In this document: positions 28,030 through 36,797 of the stretch, piece after piece
Layout: each line of letters opens with the position of its first letter
Position numbering within the stretch: the first letter of the stretch is position 1
Origin: Verrucomicrobiales bacterium
Lineage (GTDB): Bacteria > Verrucomicrobiota > Verrucomicrobiia > Limisphaerales > J093
Reading direction: 5' to 3'
Length of the DNA stretch: 64,000 bases
Assembly: GCA_024233305.1 (NCBI GenBank)
Contig: JACKPV010000026.1
Location: 124,001-188,000 of the forward strand
The notes under the pieces: model-generated
What the model was told of the DNA's origin: nothing
Seen by the model: only the letters and a program-made list of their open reading frames with translations
The model's database searches: none
Made by a program: the position numbers and the translations under genes

Positions 28030-28764
28030 CTACTTCGCACCCAGGGCGCGGAGTTTTCCCGAGCCGGAGACGTGTTGTTCCGCCTGGGGGGCGCCGTAGT
28101 AGGCGACGGAGCCGCTGCCGCTGATGTGAACATCGAGTTGTTCGCTCACCCAGACGGTGGCCTTCCCGGAGCCGCTGATGTGAATGTCCGCCACCTGGCT
28201 TGCCAGTTCGCCGGCTTCGTAGCCGCCCGAACCGCTTACGCCCAAGCGGAGGGAGTTGACCTTGCCGCCGAGCGTGCCGTGCCCCGAACCGCTGATGCTC
28301 ACCTCGAGACGTTCCGCATCGACCGCCGGTATCCGGATCGATCCCGAACCGCTGAGGTGCACGGCCAGCGTCTCCGTTTGCAGGGATTCCCCTTCGGCAT
28401 TGAGCGAGCCGGACAAATGGAGCGCACGCAGGTCCTTTAGCTTAAGGACGTACTCGATCTTGCGGGTGGGGTGCAGATTGACGTTGTCGGGCCGGATGTC
28501 GAGCCGGTTGCCGTTGGTTGTGGCGAGGATGTAGGGCAGGAGGTTGGCGTCCGTCGTGATGGCCAGAGACTCCTCGTCCCCCTGGATCACGGTCAGGTGT
28601 CCGGCACCGGCCACCGAGACCTCGTTGAAGCCGCTCACGGCCCGGTGTTCGGTCGTGATTTCGCCCGTGCCGCGCACCGTCGGGTGGTTCCAGTCGCCAA
28701 AGCCGCCGCAGCCGCAGGTCAACGCGGCGAGCATGGCCGTCCAGCAGAGTGGGTTGTTCTTCAT
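28030..28764 (-). CDS. Head-GIN domain (DUF2807) putative auto-transporter adhesin
   Basis: The 244-residue protein starts at the ATG at 28764 (MKNNPLCWTAMLAALTCGCG), which gives a leader compatible with a lipoprotein. The body is a DUF2807 beta-solenoid-like fold with repeated LSGSG/ISGSG turns: VHLSGSGSIRI, VSISGSGHGTL, LGVSGSGGYEAG, IHISGSGKATV, VHISGSGSVAY and HVSGSGKLRALG. Family members are secreted or outer-membrane attached and of poorly known function. It is convergent with the large lipoprotein gene and is the last of a run of minus-strand genes. Confidence 0.88.
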   Translation of the reverse strand: MKNNPLCWTAMLAALTCGCGGFGDWNHPTVRGTGEITTEHRAVSGFNEVSVAGAGHLTVIQGDEESLAITTDANLLPYILATTNGNRLDIRPDNVNLHPTRKIEYVLKLKDLRALHLSGSLNAEGESLQTETLAVHLSGSGSIRIPAVDAERLEVSISGSGHGTLGGKVNSLRLGVSGSGGYEAGELASQVADIHISGSGKATVWVSEQLDVHISGSGSVAYYGAPQAEQHVSGSGKLRALGAK

Positions 28765-28847
28765 GATCGGTGTCGTTTCAAACAACCATTACCCGCCGGA
28801 GAGCATACGGTTTCAACATTGTGCCGCCCGGTCGCCGGGGACGCGCT

Positions 28848-29576
28848 TCAACCGGCGAACCGGAAGAGCAGCGGGGCGAGGAGCAGCGCCGGCAGGTAGT
28901 CTGCCATGCGGATGCGATTAATCCCGAAAACGACCAGCGCGACGGTCAGCACAATGAACCCCGAGGCGGCCGTCAAGCCGGCGAGCACGGCGGGATGCGC
29001 GTGGGACATGGCCATCCACCGGGTCCAAAGCCCGATGGATCCCTGGATGGCGAGCACGGGCAGCGCGGCCCCGGCCGCGGCGACCCCCAAGGCCCGGACC
29101 AGGGTGACCATTGCCATGCCGTCCATCGCCGCCTTGATGAGCAACGCCTTGAAGTCATTGCCCAACCCCTCGAGCAAGGGGCCGATCAGCGCCAGCGGGG
29201 CCAGACAAAACACCGCCGTTGCCGCCAGGAACGCCTGATCGCCGGGGAGGCACGACGGTCTGCCTTCCGCGGACAACCGGTGGCTGGCATAGCGCCCGCC
29301 GCGGCTGACGAGGGTTTGTACCCCGAGCGCCGCGCCGGCTGCCCGCCCGGCGATCAGTGCCACCAGGAGCAACACCGCGCGCAGGAGCCCCTTCGCAAGC
29401 CCCGCGTCGCCCAGCCCGCGTCCCATGGCGCACGCTCCTGTGTAGAGGGCCGCCCCGCCGAGCAACAGGCGGACGCGGTGCTCCCATGGAGGAGGGAGGT
29501 TCCGCCGGGTGAGGCGGCCCACCAGCGCGCCCACGACGATGGCGGCGGCGTTGATCAGGCTTCCGATCACAGGCAA
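28848..29576 (-). CDS. DUF554 family membrane protein
   Basis: The protein has about 242 residues. The N-terminus fits the family when started at the TTG at 29576 (MPVIGSLINAAAIVVGALVG); the GTG at 29570 is equally possible, and the longer frame to 29801 overlaps the upstream gene. It has six to seven membrane segments with the DUF554 hallmarks GSLINAAAIVVGALVG, DGMAMVTLVRALGVA, VLAIQGSIGLWTRWM and NRIRMADYLPALLLAP. The function is unknown; transport is often supposed. It follows the TatT-like lipoprotein gene after 44 bp. Confidence 0.85.
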   Translation of the reverse strand: MPVIGSLINAAAIVVGALVGRLTRRNLPPPWEHRVRLLLGGAALYTGACAMGRGLGDAGLAKGLLRAVLLLVALIAGRAAGAALGVQTLVSRGGRYASHRLSAEGRPSCLPGDQAFLAATAVFCLAPLALIGPLLEGLGNDFKALLIKAAMDGMAMVTLVRALGVAAAGAALPVLAIQGSIGLWTRWMAMSHAHPAVLAGLTAASGFIVLTVALVVFGINRIRMADYLPALLLAPLLFRFAG

Positions 29577-29620
29577 TCGTGGCGCTCGATGGCGTTTCGC
29601 TTCCGGACGGGGCGCGGGCC

Positions 29621-30565
29621 TCACCGCGGGCCGGACGGCAGGCCGGTGACGAACAGATCCTCCTTGTGCGCCAACAGCCAGGCGGCGCGTCGCTGCATGA
29701 TGAGGTTGACGAGGCGGCTTTCGGGGAACGCGTCGGGATTGATCGCCAGCGCCTGGGCCAGCAGGGCCTCGAATTCGTCGAGGGCCTGATTCTGCACGCA
29801 AACGGCCTCCGCCAGGGAAACGAACGGCGCGGCAAGGCGGGCTTCGCTGAGTTCGACCGCCCGCGCGAAGTGCGCCCGGGCGCGGGCCTCGGCATCCCCT
29901 TCGGCCCCCTGGCGGCTGCGCTCATAGTTGATCAGGAACGCGTGGATGGCCCCCTCGTTCCAGTCCTCGTCGAGCGCCAGCGCCCGGTCGATCAGGGCTT
30001 CCATCTGCGGGATTTCGACCACGGTCAGCGGGTCGTCCTTGGACAGGGAAATGGCGGCGCCCCAAGCCACGGCGGTCCAGTAGAGCGAGGGCACATCCTC
30101 GCTGCGACAGGGCGTCACGGCGCGCGCCGGATCCTCCCCCAGTGTCCGTTGGAAGCCGGGATGGGCGACCTCGATGGACCGCAGCCCGTAGTCCCGGGCG
30201 CGCAGATAGAGTCGGCGGGCCCGATCTCGACGCGTCTCCGCGGCAGCGAAATCCTGTTCCTCGATTTCATCCGCCTCCTGTTGAACGAAGGCGTAGGCGT
30301 ACTGGGTGAATCCGCCCGCGGTCGCGCGCAACAGGCCCGCGTGCTCCGGGCTTTCCGCCAGCAGGCTCTCCATGAGCTTTAGGCTGAAGGGCACGGCCGC
30401 CTTCACGAGTTCGGGATCGTTGTCGCTGGCGAAGGTTGTTCCGCTGGCGGCGAGGGCGTTCCCGACCTGATTCACCGCCAGTCGCTTGAGGGAACAGCCC
30501 GTGGTCGGGAGGATTGCCAGGATCAGTCCGGCCTGAATCAGCCGGGTGAAAACCACCGTGCTCAT
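29621..30565 (-). CDS. TatT-like (TRAP-associated TPR) lipoprotein
   Basis: The protein has 314 residues, and its leader ends in a lipobox, AILPTTGC, with Cys at about residue 24. Features that recall the TatT family (PF16811; the TP0956 type associated with TRAP transporters) are the N-terminal GNALAASGTTFASDNDPELV, the region PFSLKLMESLLAESPEHAGLL, YAYAFVQQEADEIEEQDF and the helical TPR-like DRALALDEDWNEGAIHAFL. No TRAP permease genes lie in the window, so a transporter link cannot be confirmed here. Confidence 0.82.
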   Translation of the reverse strand: MSTVVFTRLIQAGLILAILPTTGCSLKRLAVNQVGNALAASGTTFASDNDPELVKAAVPFSLKLMESLLAESPEHAGLLRATAGGFTQYAYAFVQQEADEIEEQDFAAAETRRDRARRLYLRARDYGLRSIEVAHPGFQRTLGEDPARAVTPCRSEDVPSLYWTAVAWGAAISLSKDDPLTVVEIPQMEALIDRALALDEDWNEGAIHAFLINYERSRQGAEGDAEARARAHFARAVELSEARLAAPFVSLAEAVCVQNQALDEFEALLAQALAINPDAFPESRLVNLIMQRRAAWLLAHKEDLFVTGLPSGPR

Positions 30566-30629
30566 GCGGCGTCAGCCTTCCACGCAGCGGGCCGGGCGTC
30601 GAGCCGATTCCCCGCGTTCGGCGACCGGT

Positions 30630-31496
30630 TCAGGGCCGTCCGTTGGGTTCCTCTTCGTCGTCATCCTCCTCCTCGATCTCGCGTCGGAGCCGACGGGACA
30701 GCCGGGGCCGGACGAAGCCATAGACGAGGTAGGCGGTAAAAATGACCGGCAGGACGACGGGCAGGATCCGTTCCCGGAGGACGAGGATCACGCCGAGAAA
30801 CATGAGGGCGATGACCAGTTTGACGAACGGCCGACGCGCGCGCAGGTCGAGGTCCTTGAAGGCCGGATAGCGCACTTCACTGATCATCATCACGGAGAGG
30901 AAGAGGAGCAGCACCGGCAGGACGTAGCGCCAGTTGCCGCGCGGAAAATCGCGGTCATCCAGCCACATCAGGAACAGGGTCAGCGAGGCGACCAGACCCG
31001 CCGCTGCCGGGATCGGGAATCCGATGAACTCGCGGCCGCCGCTGCTGCCGGCCAGGGTGGCGAGACAGTTGAAGCGCGCAAGGCGCAGGGCGCCGCAGAT
31101 CAGGTAGACGGAGGCGACAAACCAACCGATTTCCTGATACCGCACGAACACGTCATGCATGACGATGCGGTGAACCAGGAAGGCGGGCGCGGCGCCGAAG
31201 GAGATCAGGTCCGCCAGCGAATCGAACTCGCGGCCGAACGCGCTTTCCTGCCCGCCCCAGCGCGCCAGCCGCCCGTCGAGCAGGTCGAAGATGCAGGCCA
31301 GCAAAATGAAGAACAGGGCGTAGCGGATGGTGTCGTTGAAGCTCTCCGAGGAGACGTTGGCCTCGACGATCTTGGTGAGGGCCACGAACCCGCAAAACAG
31401 GTTCGCCCCGGTCATCAGGTTGGGGAGGATGAAGATCTTGAGCCGCTGATTCGGGCTCTCGGACTGGCTTGGGGCTTCGGGGGTGGACGGCGGCAT
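30630..31496 (-). CDS. pssA: CDP-diacylglycerol-serine O-phosphatidyltransferase
   Basis: The 288-residue membrane enzyme condenses CDP-diacylglycerol with serine to give phosphatidylserine. The CDP-alcohol phosphotransferase motif DG-x2-AR-x8-G-x3-D-x3-D is exact: DGRLARWGGQESAFG followed by REFDSLAD. The preceding LMTGANLFCGFVAL is typical of type II PssA. Several membrane segments follow, and the C-terminus ends in an acidic run (EIEEEDDDEEE). It starts 3 bp after the psd stop, so psd and pssA form an operon that makes phosphatidylethanolamine. Confidence 0.95.
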   Translation of the reverse strand: MPPSTPEAPSQSESPNQRLKIFILPNLMTGANLFCGFVALTKIVEANVSSESFNDTIRYALFFILLACIFDLLDGRLARWGGQESAFGREFDSLADLISFGAAPAFLVHRIVMHDVFVRYQEIGWFVASVYLICGALRLARFNCLATLAGSSGGREFIGFPIPAAAGLVASLTLFLMWLDDRDFPRGNWRYVLPVLLLFLSVMMISEVRYPAFKDLDLRARRPFVKLVIALMFLGVILVLRERILPVVLPVIFTAYLVYGFVRPRLSRRLRREIEEEDDDEEEPNGRP

Positions 31497-31499
31497 GGG

Positions 31500-32189
31500 C
31501 TAGCGGGCGCGGCGCGCCATGACGGTTTCGCCTCCGCGCACGCGGTCCCCCTCCCGGACCGTGACCTCGTAATCCAGCGGCAGGTAGAGGTCCACGCGCG
31601 AGCCAAACTGAATGAGGCTGATGCGTTCCCCCCGGGCGACGATCTCCCCCTCGGCGGTCCACGGGATGATGCGCCGCGCGATGAGGCCGGCGATCAGCCG
31701 GACGCCGATCCGTTCGCCCTCGCGTTCGTCCGATTGAATGCCCACGAGCACGTTCTCGTTGAACCGGGCGGAATCAGCCCGGAGCGCATTCACAAACTGA
31801 CCGCGGGTGTGGCGGCAGAGGACGACGCGGCCTGCGACCGGGGCGTATTGCACATGCACGTCGAAGACCGACAGGAAGGTCGAGATGCGCCGGCACCGCC
31901 CGCCGAGGAAGCTGGGCTCGTCGATCTCGTCGATGGCGTCGACCTTGCCGTGGGCGGGCGCCAGCAGCACGCCGACCGTGGCGGGCGGCCGCGGTCGGGG
32001 ATCGCGGAAGAAGTAGATCGTGAACAGGCCGAAGAGGAACCACACGCCCATGAGGATCCCGACCGCGCCCACGAGGAACCCGCCCAGGAGCCGGGCGAGG
32101 ATGCCGGCGAAGACGAGGCCCAGCACCCAGACCAGGGAGAGGTAAATCAGCCGGAGGCCGGCGCGCGTCGCTTTTCCGGCGTGTTTCAT
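31500..32189 (-). CDS. psd: Phosphatidylserine decarboxylase proenzyme (short, archaeal-type)
   Basis: The 229-residue protein has two N-terminal membrane segments (about 15-58). The conserved decarboxylase region includes LLAPAHGKVDAI and TFLSVFDVHVQYAPVAG. The self-cleavage site is in QFGSRVDLYLP: cleavage between Gly196 and Ser197 would yield a pyruvoyl-bearing alpha chain of about 33 residues. It decarboxylates phosphatidylserine to phosphatidylethanolamine, using the product of pssA directly downstream. The length matches the compact PSD-type enzymes. Confidence 0.93.
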   Translation of the reverse strand: MKHAGKATRAGLRLIYLSLVWVLGLVFAGILARLLGGFLVGAVGILMGVWFLFGLFTIYFFRDPRPRPPATVGVLLAPAHGKVDAIDEIDEPSFLGGRCRRISTFLSVFDVHVQYAPVAGRVVLCRHTRGQFVNALRADSARFNENVLVGIQSDEREGERIGVRLIAGLIARRIIPWTAEGEIVARGERISLIQFGSRVDLYLPLDYEVTVREGDRVRGGETVMARRAR

Positions 32190-32323
32190 GGCGGGATGTT
32201 ATGCGCCGGGCGCCGGGACTTGGAAAGGCGTTTGTTCGATGGATGCGATCACCTTCAAAACCGGAAGCCGGCCGGCTGCTCCCGGCCCGGTTGCCATGCG
32301 CCTCCCGTCCGGCCCGGGTACGG

Positions 32324-33634
32324 TCAGGCGGTTGCGGGAACCACTTCGACGTTCGCAGCCTGTTCGAGGAAATCGAACACCTTGGCGCTCAGAATCTGGT
32401 AGCGGATCTCGCCCAGCGCGTTGCGGTCCTGGAGCTGCTTTGCGAGCTTCTCGGGCTTGATCTGGTAGGCGGCGGCGAGTTGGACCACGCGCTGCGACAG
32501 TTCCTGCTGCGTCACGCCGATCTTCTCGGCCTCGGCGATGCGCTCGAACATGAACCGCACTTTGAGGCGCTCCTGCGCGCTGTTGCTGGCGAGGGCGTAG
32601 ATCTGGTCCTGTTGCTGGTCCATCGCCTCCTTCGGCACGCCGCGCTCGGCATTGGACTTCACGATGTCGTAAACGACATTCCGGGTTTCGTGTTGGACCA
32701 GGGTCTCGGGAAGTTCCATCGGCGCGCGGGAGAGCAGGCTGTTGAGGAGTTGCTCGCGGATGGTGCGCCGCCGCTTTTCCTCGAGTTCCCGTTCGAGGTC
32801 TTTGGTGACCCCCTCCCGGAGCCGGGCCAAATCCTCGGCCTTGTAGGCCTTCGCCAGCTCGTCATCGAGGGGCGGCAGCTTCTTCTCCTTGATTTCGAGC
32901 AGGTCGACCTCGTAGGTCCCGTCCTTGCCGGCGACCTCCTTGATGACGAAATCCTCGGGGAACTTGACCTGGACCGTGCGATGATCGCCGCGGGCGGCGC
33001 CCAGCAACTGGTCGGTGAAGCCGGGAATGAAGTGGTCGGTGCGGACTTCGAGCCAGTAGTTCTCCTGCTGGGTGAGGCCGCGGGCGGTGGGGTTGAAATC
33101 GGTGATGGGCTTGCCTTCGCAGGACCCGGTGTATTTGACCACCACAAAATCGCCCGAGCTGACCGCGCGATCCACGTCCTCGTAACTGGCCTTTTGCTCG
33201 CGCAGGACCTCGAAGGCCCGTTCGAGATCCGCGTCGGTCACGCGCGCTTCCTCAAGGCGCACCGGCACTCCCTTGTACTCGGGCAGGGTGAACTCGGGCT
33301 CGATCTCGACGGTGACGGTGTAACTGAACGGCTGCCCCTCGGCCAGTTCGCCCTCCTCGACCTCGGGCTTGATGATGGGCCGGAGCTTGTTTTCTTCGAG
33401 GGCCTTGGGGTAGCTGTCGTTCAACAGCCGCCGCTTGGCCTCGTCCTTGATGCCGTCGGCAAACTGGCGCACCACCAGATGCTGCGGGGCCTTGCCAGGC
33501 CGGAAACCCGGCAGGCGGACATTCCGCAGGTAGTGCCGCGTGGCTTCCGCAAAAGCCTGCTTCACCGCTTCGCCGTCCAATTCCACGCGAAGCAGACGCT
33601 TGCAGGGACCAATGTTCTCTACCGTGACGTTCAC
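32324..33634 (-). CDS. tig: Trigger factor (ribosome-associated chaperone and peptidyl-prolyl isomerase)
   Basis: The 436-residue protein starts at the GTG at 33634 (VNVTVENIGPCKRLLRVEL). The longer open frame upstream only shadows other genes. The ribosome-binding N-domain carries the signature loop GFRPGKAP. A PPIase-like domain follows (SGDFVVVKYTGSCEGKPI to FPEDFVIKEVAGKDG), then the helical C-terminal chaperone domain. It binds nascent chains at the ribosome exit. In many bacteria tig precedes clpP/clpX; here it is followed by psd instead. Confidence 0.94.
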   Translation of the reverse strand: MNVTVENIGPCKRLLRVELDGEAVKQAFAEATRHYLRNVRLPGFRPGKAPQHLVVRQFADGIKDEAKRRLLNDSYPKALEENKLRPIIKPEVEEGELAEGQPFSYTVTVEIEPEFTLPEYKGVPVRLEEARVTDADLERAFEVLREQKASYEDVDRAVSSGDFVVVKYTGSCEGKPITDFNPTARGLTQQENYWLEVRTDHFIPGFTDQLLGAARGDHRTVQVKFPEDFVIKEVAGKDGTYEVDLLEIKEKKLPPLDDELAKAYKAEDLARLREGVTKDLERELEEKRRRTIREQLLNSLLSRAPMELPETLVQHETRNVVYDIVKSNAERGVPKEAMDQQQDQIYALASNSAQERLKVRFMFERIAEAEKIGVTQQELSQRVVQLAAAYQIKPEKLAKQLQDRNALGEIRYQILSAKVFDFLEQAANVEVVPATA

Positions 33635-33844
33635 AGCTCGATTTCTGCTCAGGATCGAATTCCACCGCTCCGAGGCGCCCCGCCCCGGAGCCGGGACGAA
33701 AAGCGCGCAAACTAAGGGACCGCCAGCCGGTGCGTCAAGCCGGTTCCTGGTCGCGCAGCGATTCAGATTCAGACAGTGGGGCCCGGGATGCGGCCGTCGC
33801 GGCCCGGCCTTGCCTTGACCCCTGGCCGAACGTATGGTGCGCCC

Positions 33845-34807
33845 ATGTTGAAACTGTCCCATGGTCTGTGGCCGATCCTGGCGGGCGTGAGCGTGGCGGC
33901 GTCCGCGGAGACCTTTGAACTGCGGGACAATGCGGCCATCCGCGGGCGTTTGCTCGCCGAGAAGGAGGGGCACCTGGTGGTGGATGTGGGTTACACCGTC
34001 CTGCTGCTGCCGCGCGAGGCCGTGCTCGAGCGAATCGCCGATGAGGCCCCGGCGGAGGGCGGCGCGGCCACCGGGACCGAAGTCCGGCACGCGACGGGCG
34101 GCAACGGGTTGTTCACCGTGTCGACCGGGCGCGGCGCCGACCAGTCGGTGCGCGAGTTGGCCCGCCGTTTGGGAGAGGCGGTCGTGCAGGTGCGGACCCC
34201 CGGCGGACTGGGCTCGGGTTTCTTCATCAACGAGGACGGATACCTCATCACCAACTTTCACGTCATCGAGGGCGAGACGCAGATCTCGATCGAGGTCTAC
34301 CACGAGCGGGACGGCCAACTCGACCGGCATTCCTACAAACAGGTCCGGATTGTCGCGATGAACAAGTTCGCCGATCTGGCCCTGCTGCTGATCGAGGACC
34401 CGGGGGCTCCCCGGTTTGCGAGCGTGGTGCTGGGCGACGCGGACGGCCTCGCGGTGGGGGAGCGGGTGTTTGCCATCGGCAGCCCGCTGGGGCTGGAACG
34501 AACCCTGACCGAGGGCATTGTGAGCACGAAGACGCGGGAGATGGAAGGGGACCTCTATCTCCAGACCACGGCCCAGATCAATCCCGGCAACAGCGGTGGC
34601 CCGCTTTTCAACCTGCGCGGCGAAGTGGCCGGCGTGACCAACATGAAGCTGATGCTTGGCGAGGGGCTCGGGTTTGCGATTCCCGTCGAACGGCTGACCT
34701 ACTTCCTCCGCCACCGCGACGCCTTCGCCTACGACAACGACAATCCCAGCAATCCCTACCGCTATCTGGAACCGCCGCGGCGCGCGTCGGCGGACGCGCG
34801 GCCCTGA
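33845..34807 (+). CDS. Trypsin-like serine protease (S1C/DegP-like, no PDZ)
   Basis: The 320-residue protein starts at the ATG at 33845 (MLKLSHGLWPILAGVSVAAS), which gives a plausible signal peptide ending at SAETF. The chymotrypsin-fold triad is present: His in ITNFHVIEGE, Asp in NKFADLALLLIED, and Ser in INPGNSGGPLFNLRG. GSGFFINEDGYL and GSPLGLERTLTEGIVS match the HtrA/DegP family, but no PDZ domain follows. A separate N-terminal region of about 75 residues precedes the protease. It probably acts in the periplasm on damaged or specific proteins. Confidence 0.9.
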   Translation: MLKLSHGLWPILAGVSVAASAETFELRDNAAIRGRLLAEKEGHLVVDVGYTVLLLPREAVLERIADEAPAEGGAATGTEVRHATGGNGLFTVSTGRGADQSVRELARRLGEAVVQVRTPGGLGSGFFINEDGYLITNFHVIEGETQISIEVYHERDGQLDRHSYKQVRIVAMNKFADLALLLIEDPGAPRFASVVLGDADGLAVGERVFAIGSPLGLERTLTEGIVSTKTREMEGDLYLQTTAQINPGNSGGPLFNLRGEVAGVTNMKLMLGEGLGFAIPVERLTYFLRHRDAFAYDNDNPSNPYRYLEPPRRASADARP

Positions 34808-34885
34808 GGCGGTGCGGCTTTGGCCGCCGGTCCGGGCGACCGGCGGTCTGACTTGAACCCTGATAACGCAGTGACGACTCCCTTC

Positions 34886-36715
34886 ATGACTTATTCCCGA
34901 TTCCTACTGGCCGGCGCCCTGGCGGCGTTCCTGTTGCCGGCCCGGGCCGCGGCCCCGGCGCCGGAACAGCTGCTGCCCGATGACACCCTGGCGATGATCA
35001 GCCTGCCGGACTTTGCCCGGGTGCAACGCGCCAGCCGCGATTCCGCGATGTGGCGGCTCTGGCGCGACCCGGCGATGGCGCCCTTCCGCGACAAGTTCCT
35101 CCACGAGTTTCAGGAGGACGTCGTTGATCCGTTCGAGAGCAAGACCGGGTTGAACCTGGCGGAATACGCCGGCCTGTTGCGGGGGCAGATCACCCTGGGG
35201 GTCACGCGCAATGGCTGGACCGGCACGGAGAATCCGCTGCCGGGGCTGGTGTTGCTGATCGATACGGGCGACCAGGCGGAGCAATTGCGGACGAAGCTGG
35301 CCGAGGTCAAGGCCAAGCTGGCCGACAGCGGGCAGACGGTGCGGACGCGTGAAGTCCGGGGTTTCGAGTTCGCGGAAGTGCGCCTGACCGACGAGGGGGA
35401 CGAGGCGCAGTTGAGCGCGTTTTTCGGACCGGCAGAGGGCCTGCTGGTGGTGAGCCTCAACGGGGGAACCCGCGACATCGAGCGGGTGCTGGCCCGGATG
35501 GCGGGGAGTTCGAGCGTGCGGCCGTTGGCGGATGATCCGGCATTTCAGAAGGACCGCGGCCTGGTGTTCCGCGACGCCTTGAGCTTCGGCTGGATCAACG
35601 CCGCGCCCCTGGTCGAGATCGGTCTGAAGCTGGCCGCCGATGCCGCCGGCGAGCAAAGCGGGTTCGGGCCGCGCCCCGATGCGATCCTCAACGCCCTGGG
35701 CCTGAGCAGCCTCAAGAGCCTGGCCTTCGGCGCCCGGGCGGGTGAGGAGGGCGAGGAGATCCATTTCTTCATCGGCTCCCCCGAGGCCGAACGGCGGGGG
35801 CTGTTCCGGTTTCCCGTGGGCACCGGCATGGACGCCGCCCCACCGGCCTTCATCCCCCAGGATGCTTCCGGCTACAGCCGGGCCCGCATCAGCGGACCGA
35901 AGCTCTGGCAGACGATCGTGGAAGTGGCGAACGGCGTGGCGCCCGGCATGATCGACTTCGGCATCGCGCAGCTCGAATCGGGCATCAAGGAACGGAACCC
36001 GGACTTCGACCTGCGCCGGGATCTGATCGGTAATCTGGGCGACGACCTGATTTCGTACGAAAAGCTGCCCCGGGAGAACACGATCGAGGGCTTGAGCAAC
36101 CAGCCGACGATCACCCTGGTTGGTTCGCCCGCGCCTGAACGTCTGATGGACGCGATCAAGACCCTGGTGTCGACGGCGTTTGGCATGCCCTTCGACCAGC
36201 GCGAGTTCCTCGGCCGGCAGATCCACTCCCTGCCGCTGCCGTTTGCGCCGCCCGGCCCCGATGGCGCCATCAAGATCAACCTGTGCGCCGGGGCCGGTTA
36301 CCTCGCCATCTCGATGGACGGCGGCATTCTGGAGGAATACCTGCGCAGTGCCGACTCGCTTCCCCGTCCGCTCAGCGCCACGCCCGGTCTGCCCGCCGCC
36401 GCCGAGAAGGTGGGGGGAATGCGGACCGGCCTTTTCGGTTTGCAGAACGACCGCGCCATGATGGGCGCGCTGGTCGAAGCCCTGCGCGCGGACGGCAACG
36501 AAGTGCTGGACCTGCTGGGCGAGGAGTTGCCCGGCGGGATGGGAATGGATGGCAGCGAGATGGAGGCGAAACTCAAGGAATGGTTCGACTTCAAGCTCCT
36601 GCCGCCTTACGCCCAGATTGAGAAGTACTTTCACTTCACGGTCTTCGCGGGCCAGGCGAGCGCCGCCGGCTTCAGCCTGCGGTTCAACACGCCCATGCCG
36701 CCCGGTCTGCGTTGA
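34886..36715 (+). CDS. Secreted protein of unknown function (DUF3352-like character)
   Basis: The 609-residue protein starts at the ATG at 34886 (MTYSRFLLAGALAAFLLPAR), giving a clear signal peptide. The mature protein begins PAPEQLLPDDTLAMISLPDF, the kind of opening found in DUF3352-like secreted proteins of PVC bacteria. It alternates strands and helices without a recognisable catalytic motif; recurring elements include LVFRDALSFGWINAAPLVEI and RDLIGNLGDDLISYEK. A strong hairpin follows 36 bp after the stop. The function is unknown and the family link is tentative. Confidence 0.7.
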   Translation: MTYSRFLLAGALAAFLLPARAAAPAPEQLLPDDTLAMISLPDFARVQRASRDSAMWRLWRDPAMAPFRDKFLHEFQEDVVDPFESKTGLNLAEYAGLLRGQITLGVTRNGWTGTENPLPGLVLLIDTGDQAEQLRTKLAEVKAKLADSGQTVRTREVRGFEFAEVRLTDEGDEAQLSAFFGPAEGLLVVSLNGGTRDIERVLARMAGSSSVRPLADDPAFQKDRGLVFRDALSFGWINAAPLVEIGLKLAADAAGEQSGFGPRPDAILNALGLSSLKSLAFGARAGEEGEEIHFFIGSPEAERRGLFRFPVGTGMDAAPPAFIPQDASGYSRARISGPKLWQTIVEVANGVAPGMIDFGIAQLESGIKERNPDFDLRRDLIGNLGDDLISYEKLPRENTIEGLSNQPTITLVGSPAPERLMDAIKTLVSTAFGMPFDQREFLGRQIHSLPLPFAPPGPDGAIKINLCAGAGYLAISMDGGILEEYLRSADSLPRPLSATPGLPAAAEKVGGMRTGLFGLQNDRAMMGALVEALRADGNEVLDLLGEELPGGMGMDGSEMEAKLKEWFDFKLLPPYAQIEKYFHFTVFAGQASAAGFSLRFNTPMPPGLR

Positions 36716-36750
36716 TGCCGGACGCCGGCGCGCAACCGAACCTTTCACCT

Positions 36751-36785
36751 GACGGCGCGACCGCCCCTGAAACGGTCGCGCCGTC
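36751..36785 (+). terminator. Strong hairpin terminator
   Basis: A perfect 13-bp stem (GACGGCGCGACCG pairing with CGGTCGCGCCGTC) encloses a 9-nt loop and is followed by a short T-containing tail (CGCTTTGTT). It separates the unknown secreted protein from the SGNH gene 13 bp downstream. Confidence 0.7.
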
Positions 36786-36797
36786 CGCTTTGTTCCC